Shown here in pieces: positions 1-6,514 of a stretch of 13,411 nt of DNA (position 1 is its first letter; each line of letters opens with the position of its first letter). A model generated the notes under the pieces. It was not told where the DNA came from. It made no database searches and saw only the letters and a program-made list of their open reading frames with translations. Position numbers and translations under genes: made by a program. Where the stretch lies: NCBI GenBank assembly GCA_937893485.1, contig CALBJL010000042.1, forward strand, positions 1-13,411, in the 5' to 3' direction. The DNA is from an uncultured bacterium. Its GTDB lineage: Bacteria; Bacillota; Clostridia; Lachnospirales; Lachnospiraceae.

Positions 1-1
1 A

Positions 2-715
2 CAGGCGCAGCGAAAAGGGATCGTGCTGTTTAGTGATTTTCTGTCGCTGAATGAACAGACGATCTTACAACAGAACAAGGATCTGCTGGAATCTTCCTAT
101 GAGATGTCCGGCGGGTACGAATATGCAGAGCGTCAGATGGTAGCCTTTATCCCTGATGCTCTCTTTTATGAGTGGGATTATCCGATGAAATGCGTGCGTG
201 TCCGGCCGGCATATCCAAAGTTTGCAGAAAACCTTTCGCACAGGGATGTGTTGGGTGCACTCATGAGTCTCGGTATCGAGCGCAGCCGGATCGGAGATCT
301 GATCGTCAATGACCGGGCGGGAGAGCCGGAAATATTTTTCTTTGCGGAAGACGGGATCGCGCCATATATTATGGATACGCTGACCTCGATCCGTCACACG
401 GTCGTGACGCTGGAACTTCTGGATGATTACCAGATCGATTACGTTCCGCACTTTCAGGAAAAAGAAGCGATTGTCACTTCCAACCGACTGGATGCTGTCA
501 TTGCAGCGATTTGTAAAATATCCAGATCGGCATCCCTGCGGTTGATTCAGGAGGGCAAGATATTTGTAAATGGAGCAGAAAGTTTACATAATACTTATTA
601 TTGTAAACAAGGCGACGTTTTATCTATCCGAGGGTTTGGAAAAGTACGTTTTGGAGAGACACTCGGTGTTACCAGAAAAGACCGTATCCGGTTTTCATAC
701 CAGCTCTTTGATTAA
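2..715 (+). CDS. ylmH: YlmH-like S4-domain RNA-binding protein (5' partial)
   Basis: RNA-binding protein of the YlmH family; homologues are linked to cell division and, more recently, to rescue of stalled ribosomes. The reading frame is open from base 2 and already reads QAQRKGIVLFSDFLSLNE, the conserved 'RGI..FSDFL.LNE' segment of the family, so the true start lies upstream of the window; the in-frame GTG at 23 is not a credible start. About 237 residues are visible of a usual ~255-260. The C-terminal S4 domain starts near SNRLDAVIAAI and contains SRSASLRLIQEGKIFVNG followed by the 'GD.LSIRGFGK' turn. The stop is 90 bp before aroB. In many Firmicutes ylmH is followed by divIVA; here aroB follows instead. 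Family assignment is confident; its exact role in this organism is inferred. Confidence 0.88.
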   Translation, partial: QAQRKGIVLFSDFLSLNEQTILQQNKDLLESSYEMSGGYEYAERQMVAFIPDALFYEWDYPMKCVRVRPAYPKFAENLSHRDVLGALMSLGIERSRIGDLIVNDRAGEPEIFFFAEDGIAPYIMDTLTSIRHTVVTLELLDDYQIDYVPHFQEKEAIVTSNRLDAVIAAICKISRSASLRLIQEGKIFVNGAESLHNTYYCKQGDVLSIRGFGKVRFGETLGVTRKDRIRFSYQLFD

Positions 716-804
716 ATTGCCGGTTATCCGAGAAACGGGACTGGCAAAGCGGACGGCTACGGGGAATTTTTATATCGAGTTTATATCGGGAAAGGAATGA
801 AAAG

Positions 805-1899
805 ATGCGAAAAGAAATTGATGTCCATTATGAGGGAGCGCATTGCTACTATATTACGTTAAACAGTACCTTTGAGTCTCTGTGCAGCGACTTAACAGAC
901 GCACTCGGAGCGGATCAAAGCAGAAAAGTCTGCATTGTATCGGATTCAAACGTGGCAAAAATATACTTAAATAAGATCACACAAATTTTAGAAACGCAAT
1001 ATCCACAGGTTTTTTCGTTTGTTTTTGATGCCGGAGAGCAGAGCAAAAACATGGGTACTGTGCAGAAATTATATGAATATTTAATAATTAACAAATTTGA
1101 CCGCCATGATTTTTTGATTGCACTTGGTGGCGGAGTGGTTGGAGACCTGACCGGTTTTACCGCAGCGACCTATCTGCGCGGAATTGACTTTGTCCAGATA
1201 CCGACTTCGCTGCTGGCACAGGTGGATTCGAGTATCGGAGGAAAGACCGGTGTAGATTTTCAGCAATACAAAAACATGGTCGGCGCTTTTTACCAGCCGA
1301 AGCTCGTCTATATGAGCATGGAAGTCTTTGACTCGCTTCCGGATCAGCAGTTTGCAAACGGCATGGCAGAGGAGCTCAAGCATGGTCTGATCAAAGACCG
1401 CGACTACTATATCTGGATGCGGGATCACCGGTCAGAGATTTTACAGAAGACACCGGAGACCATGATCGGCATGTTGGAGATCGGCTGCAATATCAAGCGC
1501 GTGGTCGTCGAGAACGACCCGAAGGAAAAAGGAGAGCGCGCGCTGCTCAATTTCGGTCATACAATCGGACATGCGGTTGAAAAGTTATCCGATTTCCGGT
1601 TGTACCACGGGGAATGTGTAGCGATCGGCATGGTAGCTGCTGTCTATCTTTCTGTAAAAAAAGGATATATCCCGTCCGATGAGCTGCAGGAGCTGGAACA
1701 GGTACTGCGTGACTATCAGCTGCCGACACGGATTCACGGATATGATGCGGCGCAGATCCTCGCGACGACGAAATCCGATAAGAAAATGATCGGCGGAAAA
1801 GTGAAATTTACCCTGCTGCGCGCATTTGGAGATGCTTACTCAGATCTGTCACTGACCGACGAGGATCTGCTTGAAGCGATTAACTATGTATTGGAGTGA
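805..1899 (+). CDS. aroB: 3-dehydroquinate synthase
   Basis: Converts 3-deoxy-D-arabino-heptulosonate 7-phosphate to 3-dehydroquinate, the second step of the shikimate pathway to aromatic amino acids; cytoplasmic, NAD- and divalent-metal-dependent. The 364-residue length is normal. Visible motifs are the NAD-binding glycine-rich stretch at residues 108-126 (GGGVVGDLTGF...), PTSLLAQVDSSIGGKTGVD at 133-151, and the metal ligands E189 (GMAEELKHG), H252 (NFGHTIGHAVE) and H268 (YHGECVAIGM). The ATG at 805 has AAAGGA eight bases upstream. The gene lies between ylmH and lspA rather than with other aro genes, and its stop nearly abuts lspA, so these two are very probably cotranscribed. No truncation or missing catalytic residue is seen. 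Confidence 0.97.
   Translation: MRKEIDVHYEGAHCYYITLNSTFESLCSDLTDALGADQSRKVCIVSDSNVAKIYLNKITQILETQYPQVFSFVFDAGEQSKNMGTVQKLYEYLIINKFDRHDFLIALGGGVVGDLTGFTAATYLRGIDFVQIPTSLLAQVDSSIGGKTGVDFQQYKNMVGAFYQPKLVYMSMEVFDSLPDQQFANGMAEELKHGLIKDRDYYIWMRDHRSEILQKTPETMIGMLEIGCNIKRVVVENDPKEKGERALLNFGHTIGHAVEKLSDFRLYHGECVAIGMVAAVYLSVKKGYIPSDELQELEQVLRDYQLPTRIHGYDAAQILATTKSDKKMIGGKVKFTLLRAFGDAYSDLSLTDEDLLEAINYVLE
1893..1896 (+). promoter_or_regulatory. Shine-Dalgarno site deciding the lspA start
   Basis: GGAG within the last codons of aroB, eight bases before the ATG at 1905. It favours ATG 1905 over the GTG at 1896, which overlaps the site. Confidence 0.6.
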
Positions 1900-1904
1900 T
1901 AAAA

Positions 1905-2450
1905 ATGGAACATACAAATAATAACTGCCGCGTGCGGCGCTATGTCATCGGAGCAGTCATCGCCGCAGCCATGATTTTTCTCGATCAGGTGACAAAGCTG
2001 CTCGCTGTGTCAAAATTAAAAAATCAGGATGCGTTTGTCATTATAAAAGGTGTTTTTGAACTGCATTATCTGGAAAACCGTGGTGCGGCATTCGGCGTGA
2101 TGCAGGGTAAAAAAATATTTTTTGTGATTATCACAATCATAATGGTACTGTTTTTGATCTATGCATATGGGAAGCTGCCCGCAGAAAAGCGTTTTTTCCC
2201 GCTGCACGGCATCTGTATCACCTTATTTGCCGGTGCCGTCGGCAATTTTATTGACCGCGTTGTCCATAATTATGTGATCGATTTCTTTTATTTTTCGCTG
2301 ATCGATTTTCCGATCTTTAATGTTGCGGATATCTATGTGACCTGTGCGGTCGCATTGTTTGTGATTTTGTTTTTGTTCTATTATAAAGAGGCGGACTTAG
2401 ACCGGCTGTCTGCCTTGATTTTTCACCGCAGCAGGACACGAAAGCAGTAA
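1905..2450 (+). CDS. lspA: Lipoprotein signal peptidase (signal peptidase II)
   Basis: Membrane aspartyl protease that removes the signal peptide from diacylglyceryl-modified prolipoproteins. Four hydrophobic segments are seen near residues 13-31, 69-88, 100-118 and 141-160. Family motifs are present: DQVTK at 27-31, NRGAAFG at 58-64, GNFIDR at 113-118, the catalytic Asp D126 in VIDFF, and the second catalytic Asp D142 in FNVADIY. I place the start at ATG 1905 (181 aa) because GGAG at 1893-1896 sits eight bases before it. An in-frame GTG at 1896 would overlap this ribosome-binding site and add only three residues. The site lies inside the last codons of aroB, pointing to translational coupling. 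Length is slightly above the usual 150-170 because of a basic C-terminal tail. Confidence 0.96.
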   Translation: MEHTNNNCRVRRYVIGAVIAAAMIFLDQVTKLLAVSKLKNQDAFVIIKGVFELHYLENRGAAFGVMQGKKIFFVIITIIMVLFLIYAYGKLPAEKRFFPLHGICITLFAGAVGNFIDRVVHNYVIDFFYFSLIDFPIFNVADIYVTCAVALFVILFLFYYKEADLDRLSALIFHRSRTRKQ

Positions 2451-2462
2451 CAGGAGTGCACG

Positions 2463-3395
2463 ATGAATGAATCTGTAATTGCAAATTTTGAAGTAACCTA
2501 TGAATATGAAAACGAACGACTGGATAAGTTCTTAGCCGCGATATTTCCCGAGCGGTCAAGAACTTATTTTTCAAAGCTGATCAAGGATGGCCACGTGACG
2601 ATGGATCAGAAGGTGTTGAAGGCAAACTACCGCCTGCACACGGATGATCTCATCACCGTGGAAACGCCGCCTGCCGAACAGGTGGAGATTCTGCCGGAGA
2701 ATATACCGCTTGACATTCTGTATGAGGACGCGGCATTGTTAGTTGTCAATAAGCCAAAGGGCATGGTCGTCCATCCGTCTGCCGGACATTACAGCGGGAC
2801 GCTGGTAAATGCCGTCATGTACCACTGTGGGGATGAGCTCAGCGGAATCAACGGCGTTGTCCGACCCGGAATCGTACACCGGATCGATAAGGATACGACC
2901 GGCTCGCTCATTATCTGTAAAACGGATGCGGCGCATATACACATTGCGGAGCAACTCAAAAACCATTCCTGTAACCGCAGATACCGCGGAATTGTCGTCG
3001 GCAATGTCACGAAGGATCACGGTACAGTGACAGGTGCGATCGGTCGTGATCCCAAAGATCGCAAAAAAATGGCGGTCAATGAGAAAAACGGAAAATCTGC
3101 GGTCACACATTATACGGTTTTGGAGCGTTTTGGCAATTATACTTATATGGAATTTGCCTTAGAGACCGGAAGGACGCACCAGATCCGCGTACACATGGCG
3201 AGTATCGGGCATCCGCTGCTCGGTGATGAGGTGTACGGCGGCAGGCATGTGAGCGGGAAATGGCATTTGCAGGGTCAGACACTACATGCGATGCATTTAG
3301 GATTTATTCACCCGACAACCGGCGAATTTTTAGAAATCAATGCGAAATTGCCTGAATATTTTGAAAAAATATTAGCGGAATTGCGTCGAAAGTGA
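2463..3395 (+). CDS. RluA/RluD-family 23S rRNA pseudouridine synthase
   Basis: Isomerises uridine to pseudouridine in RNA, most likely 23S rRNA. The protein has 310 residues. An N-terminal S4 RNA-binding domain (about 14-75, with ENERLDKFLAAIFPERSRTY) is followed by the catalytic domain. The signature HRIDKDTTG at 139-147 carries the catalytic aspartate D142. NKPKGMVVHPS, GRDPKDRKKM, LETGRTHQIRVHM and GHPLLGDEVYG are all present and typical of the RluD/YlyB branch. The ATG at 2463 has AGGAG six bases upstream, and the gene begins 12 bp after lspA, the classic lspA-rluD (ylyB) neighbourhood. Substrate positions cannot be read from sequence; RluD is the closest named family, and YlyB is the Bacillus counterpart. 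Confidence 0.94.
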   Translation: MNESVIANFEVTYEYENERLDKFLAAIFPERSRTYFSKLIKDGHVTMDQKVLKANYRLHTDDLITVETPPAEQVEILPENIPLDILYEDAALLVVNKPKGMVVHPSAGHYSGTLVNAVMYHCGDELSGINGVVRPGIVHRIDKDTTGSLIICKTDAAHIHIAEQLKNHSCNRRYRGIVVGNVTKDHGTVTGAIGRDPKDRKKMAVNEKNGKSAVTHYTVLERFGNYTYMEFALETGRTHQIRVHMASIGHPLLGDEVYGGRHVSGKWHLQGQTLHAMHLGFIHPTTGEFLEINAKLPEYFEKILAELRRK

Positions 3396-3401
3396 TATAA
3401 T
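3372..3401 (+). promoter_or_regulatory. Extended -10 promoter for the kinase-like gene
   Basis: A perfect TATAAT at 3396-3401 is preceded by TG-n (3393-3395), forming an extended -10 immediately after the preceding gene; the TGA stop of that gene supplies the TG-n. The -35 (TTAGCG at 3372-3377, 18-bp spacer) is weak, as is usual for extended -10 promoters. Transcription would begin near 3408, leaving a leader of about 30 nt. This is a pattern match, not a mapped start. Confidence 0.55.
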
Positions 3402-3423
3402 ACAATTACAAAATGTACTTTGA

Positions 3424-3428
3424 AAGGA
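3424..3428 (+). promoter_or_regulatory. Shine-Dalgarno site deciding the kinase-like start
   Basis: AAGGA nine bases before the ATG at 3438. An in-frame TTG at 3420 lies upstream of this site and has no site of its own, so ATG 3438 is preferred. Confidence 0.6.
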
Positions 3429-3437
3429 CGTGATTCT

Positions 3438-4061
3438 ATGGCAAAAATTATTTATACCATCGGACGAGAATTTGGAAGCGGAGGACGGGATGTTGGACAG
3501 AAGCTGGCTGAAAAGCTGAATATTCCGTTTTACGATAAAGAGCTTTTGACACGTGCAGCAGCAGAAAGCGGACTGTGTGAGGAAATTTTCCATATGCAGG
3601 ATGAGAAGCCGACGAGCAGCTTTTTGTATTCACTCGTGACAGACACTTATTCTTTCACGAATTATCATGGAAATACCTATATGGATATGCCGCTCAGCCA
3701 GAAAGTATTTCTGGCACAGTTTGACACGATCAAGCAGATCGCAGCCGAAGGCTCCTGTGTGATCGTCGGCCGGTGCGCAGACTATGCATTATCGGAAGAG
3801 CCGAACTGCATCAATGCATTTATCTACGCGGACAAAAACTATCGGATCAAGCGCGTGGCACATGATCTTGGCATTTCCGAATCCAAGGCAAAGGATATGA
3901 TCAACCGTACAGACAAAGAGCGTGCCAGCTACTACAATTTCTATACAAATAAGAAATGGGGCGATTCCCGCAGCTATGATCTGGCATTGAACAGCGAAAA
4001 GCTGGGAATCGACGGATGTGTAGATATGCTGATCCGCTTTTCGGATATCAATCATCAATAA
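3438..4061 (+). CDS. Cytidylate kinase-like family protein
   Basis: Member of the cytidylate-kinase-like group of P-loop proteins common in Clostridia; the physiological substrate is not established. The 207 residues start MAKIIYTIGREFGSGG. The nucleotide-binding loop at 9-20 reads GREFGSGGRDVG, in which the lysine of a standard GxxxxGK[ST] loop is missing and Gly/Arg stand in its place. Further family features are FYDKELL at 31-37, VIVGRCADY at 108-116 and the C-terminal RIKRV...KAKDMI...DKERASYYNFYT region, which resembles the lid of CMP kinases. The ATG at 3438 is chosen from AAGGA nine bases upstream. The gene follows the pseudouridine synthase but has its own promoter candidate. Its 3' end overlaps the convergent TtcA-like gene by 14 bp. 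A true CMP kinase is unlikely to be encoded here; a regulatory or other nucleotide-linked role is possible. Confidence 0.85.
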   Translation: MAKIIYTIGREFGSGGRDVGQKLAEKLNIPFYDKELLTRAAAESGLCEEIFHMQDEKPTSSFLYSLVTDTYSFTNYHGNTYMDMPLSQKVFLAQFDTIKQIAAEGSCVIVGRCADYALSEEPNCINAFIYADKNYRIKRVAHDLGISESKAKDMINRTDKERASYYNFYTNKKWGDSRSYDLALNSEKLGIDGCVDMLIRFSDINHQ

Positions 4062-4791
4062 CAGGCCAATCCAACAGCCGTGCATTTGTGATGGCATGGA
4101 AAAATCTTTTTTTCACACCCGGATTGTCCCGATTGATCTGACGGATCAGTTGTTTGACATATTCGCGTCTGGTTGAGCCGTCTGCCGGACAGTCATTTTT
4201 TCTGACCGGTAACTGATAGCGGTTTTTGAAGCCGATCACATCGGACTCTGATACATACATGAGCGGACGGATCACGGTGAGTCCGGAACGGTCAAGATTG
4301 GTGACGGGCGGAAACGCATAGAAGTTTCCCTCGTAGATCATCGATAAAAACATTGTTTCTATGATATCGTCCATATGATGCGCATAGGCGACCTTATTAC
4401 AGCCAAGTTTCAAAGCAGCCGTATTTAAGGCACCCTTGCGCATCTTTGCACATAAGGAGCACGGCGCGTGTTCCTTTCGTTCCTCAAAGACAATTTTACC
4501 GATCTGTGTAGGTACGACCTGATAAGGAACCTGCAGCTTCTGACAAAGCGCCCGGATCTGTGAATCATCGTTCGCTGTATCTGTGTCACCGGGTACAAAA
4601 CCAAGGTCTACACAGATGGCGGTTAATTCAAAGGTATGCGGATAAAAGTTACGCAGACCCGCAAGTGCATATAATAAAGTCAGCGAATCCTTTCCACCGG
4701 AAATGCCGATGGCAATTTTATCACCGGTATTGATCATGTGATAATCGTCGACCGCCCGGCGCACCTGACTGTAGAGTTGTTGAAGCTTCAT
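4048..4791 (-). CDS. TtcA-family PP-loop tRNA 2-thiocytidine synthetase-like protein
   Basis: ATP-pyrophosphatase of the TtcA/TilS superfamily, probably adenylating a tRNA base for thiolation (2-thiocytidine at position 32 in characterised TtcA). The 247 residues carry the PP-loop SGGKDS at 31-36, a CxxC pair C111/C114 in APCSLCAKMRKG, the AHHMDD motif at 137-142 and a third cysteine C201 (NDCPADGSTRREY). Three cysteines in this spacing match the [4Fe-4S] ligands of TtcA and argue against TilS, which lacks them and carries extra C-terminal domains. The ATG at 4791 is preceded by AAAGGAA on the minus strand (plus coordinates 4799-4805). It lies downstream of dtd with a 51-bp gap, so the two are probably cotranscribed. 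The precise tRNA target is inferred only. Confidence 0.85.
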   Translation of the reverse strand: MKLQQLYSQVRRAVDDYHMINTGDKIAIGISGGKDSLTLLYALAGLRNFYPHTFELTAICVDLGFVPGDTDTANDDSQIRALCQKLQVPYQVVPTQIGKIVFEERKEHAPCSLCAKMRKGALNTAALKLGCNKVAYAHHMDDIIETMFLSMIYEGNFYAFPPVTNLDRSGLTVIRPLMYVSESDVIGFKNRYQLPVRKNDCPADGSTRREYVKQLIRQINRDNPGVKKRFFHAITNARLLDWPVIDD

Positions 4792-4842
4792 AGGGAAGTT
4801 CCTTTCTAACTATTCGCAAAAGTCTAGTTTAACGAAAAGTTT

Positions 4843-5289
4843 CTAGCATAATTCCGCAGAGTCCAGAATAATCGTAAACGGTCCGTCGTTGAGCAGTTCC
4901 ACCTTCATATCAGCGCCAAATGAGCCGGTTTCGACCGGAAACTGTGTGCGGCACTGTGTAATAATATATTCGTACAGTTCATTGGCAAGCGTCGGATTAC
5001 CGGTGTTTGTAAAGGATGGACGATTTCCTTTGCGGCAGTCTGCATACAATGTGAACTGGCTGACTAACAGTAATTGTCCATCGACATCACGAAGCGAAAG
5101 ATTTGTTTTTCCGTTTTCATCCTCAAAGATGCGAAGTCCTAACAGCTTTTTGATCAGCTTATCGGCGATCTCTTTCGTATCGTTTTCCGCGATACCGATC
5201 AATACCAAAAAGCCTCTCCCAATTTTTCCGATCACCTGATCTTCCACTGTCACAGATGCATGTGATACTTTCTGAATGACAAATTTCAT
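4843..5289 (-). CDS. dtd: D-aminoacyl-tRNA deacylase
   Basis: Hydrolyses D-amino acids (and glycine from mischarged tRNA-Ala) off tRNA, a chirality proofreading step in the cytoplasm. The length of 148 residues is normal. The two active-site signatures are intact: SQFTL at 77-81 and the cross-subunit Gly-Pro motif NDGPFT at 134-139. The N-terminus MKFVIQKVSHASVTV and DENGKTNLSLRDV are typical. AAAGGAA sites lie just upstream of the ATG on the minus strand. It is divergent from the Xer-like gene across about 100 bp and leads the dtd/TtcA-like pair. Confidence 0.97.
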   Translation of the reverse strand: MKFVIQKVSHASVTVEDQVIGKIGRGFLVLIGIAENDTKEIADKLIKKLLGLRIFEDENGKTNLSLRDVDGQLLLVSQFTLYADCRKGNRPSFTNTGNPTLANELYEYIITQCRTQFPVETGSFGADMKVELLNDGPFTIILDSAELC

Positions 5290-5339
5290 AATTCCTTTGT
5301 TCCTTTCTCTTTGCTTTCCGGCAAAAATGCGTTAAACTA

Positions 5340-5368
5340 AGTATAAGGTTTTTACCTGATGGATGCAA
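5340..5368 (-). promoter_or_regulatory. Possible promoter for dtd and the TtcA-like gene
   Basis: On the minus strand TTGCAT (plus 5363-5368), a 17-bp spacer and TATACT (plus 5340-5345) form a plausible sigma-A promoter. It lies about 50 bp upstream of the dtd start, in the divergent gap. The -35 is only a moderate match. Confidence 0.4.
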
Positions 5369-5391
5369 GAAAAAAGGAGTAACTGTCTGCT

Positions 5392-6450
5392 ATGAAAGAA
5401 AAAGCATATTATGAGAAAGTAAATATTACAAACGCGGTACGGCTGCGTGAACAGCTTCAGGTGCTGCCGCGGTTTTGCAGGGAATATTTTGTCGGCATCG
5501 AGCCTACGACCTCCTCTCGTACCCGTCTGGCATATGCCTATGATCTGGGTATTTTCTTTGAATATATACATGATAATAATCCGGTTTATCGGAAAATGGA
5601 CATCACGGAATATCCGTTGACGCTTTTGGATGAAGTGACGGCTCTGGATATCGAAGAATATCTGTCCTACTTAAAATACTATGAAAAAAACGGAGTGGAA
5701 CACACAAATGACGAGCGCGGTGTTGCGAGAAAGCTCGCCAGTCTGCGAAGTCTGTACAATTATTTTTTTAAGAAGGAACTGATTATGAAAAATCCGCCGT
5801 CACTCGTTTCTACGCCGAAAATTCATGATAAGAATATTACGCGGCTCGATGTGGATGAGGTCGCATTGCTGTTAGATCAGGTGGAATCAGGAGAAAAGCT
5901 GACGGAGCGCCAGAAAATGTATCATGAACAGACAAAGAAACGTGATCTGGCGATCATGACGCTGCTGCTGGGCACCGGAATCCGTGTTTCAGAGTGTGTC
6001 GGGCTCGATATTGACGATCTGGATTTTAAAAATAACGGAATCAAGATCCACCGCAAAGGCGGCGCAGAGGTTGTCGTATATTTTGGTGACGAGGTTGCGG
6101 ATGCGCTGCTTGATTATTTAGAGGAGCGCGAAACGATCGAGGCTGCGGAAGGACACGGCAATGCCCTCTTTTTATCGATGCAGAAAAAAAGAATGCAGGT
6201 GCGTTCGATTGAAAATCTCGTAAAAAAGTATTCCAGACTCGTCACAACGGTGAAAAATATCACACCGCACAAACTGCGCAGTACCTATGGTACGACGCTG
6301 TATCAGGAAACCGGCGATATTTATCTTGTGGCGGATGTACTTGGCCATAAGGATGTCAATACGACAAGAAAACATTATGCTGCACAGGCTGACGAACGCC
6401 GCCGTATGGCAGGGCGTGTCGTACAGTTACGTGAAAAACCCCAGGAATGA
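5392..6450 (+). CDS. XerS-like tyrosine recombinase
   Basis: Site-specific recombinase of the phage-integrase/Xer family. The 352 residues comprise an N-terminal core-binding domain (about 25-140) and a C-terminal catalytic domain (about 150-345). The catalytic set is complete: R198 (GTGIRVSE), K222 (HRKGG), H293 and R296 (TPHKLRSTYG), H319 (LGHKDVNTT) and the nucleophile Y329 (RKHYAAQ). The length exceeds XerC/XerD (~300) and fits the single-component XerS proteins (~356), whose layout it resembles, including an insertion before the KKRDLAI segment. AAAGGAG at 5373-5379 precedes the ATG with a longish 12-base spacing. The neighbours are housekeeping genes, with no excisionase, integrase target tRNA or phage genes, so a chromosomal (dimer-resolution-like) role is more likely than integration of a mobile element. 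No dif site is recognisable here. Confidence 0.85.
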   Translation: MKEKAYYEKVNITNAVRLREQLQVLPRFCREYFVGIEPTTSSRTRLAYAYDLGIFFEYIHDNNPVYRKMDITEYPLTLLDEVTALDIEEYLSYLKYYEKNGVEHTNDERGVARKLASLRSLYNYFFKKELIMKNPPSLVSTPKIHDKNITRLDVDEVALLLDQVESGEKLTERQKMYHEQTKKRDLAIMTLLLGTGIRVSECVGLDIDDLDFKNNGIKIHRKGGAEVVVYFGDEVADALLDYLEERETIEAAEGHGNALFLSMQKKRMQVRSIENLVKKYSRLVTTVKNITPHKLRSTYGTTLYQETGDIYLVADVLGHKDVNTTRKHYAAQADERRRMAGRVVQLREKPQE

Positions 6451-6464
6451 TTTCCCGGGGTTTT
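6435..6464. terminator. Bidirectional rho-independent terminator
   Basis: Arms AAAACCCC (6435-6442) and GGGGTTTT (6457-6464) pair, and GGAA/TTCC continue the stem after one mismatch, closing on a TGAT loop. The Xer-like stop codon (6448-6450) lies within this loop. T-rich sequence follows on both strands, so it can end both the Xer-like gene and the convergent SPFH gene, whose stop is 50 bp away. Confidence 0.85.
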
Positions 6465-6514
6465 GTTGTCATTGTTATCCAGTTGTTATAAATAGGCGTT
6501 GGTGATGCAGAGAG

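Noticed and set aside
570..800. Open frame of 76 codons overlapping the end of ylmH and reaching the aroB start
   Set aside because: Out of frame with a clear S4 domain, no ribosome-binding site, no recognisable protein features; 716-804 is better read as an intergenic gap.
4825..5339. 10-base word CGTTAAACTA inverted on both sides of dtd (4825-4834 and 5330-5339)
   Set aside because: Flanking bases do not match, and a shared 10-mer in this much AT-rich sequence is plausible by chance.
5290..5391. Possible dif-like site upstream of the Xer-like gene
   Set aside because: The AAAAA...TTTTT flanks do not continue into paired recombinase half-sites and do not match the dif or difSL patterns I know.
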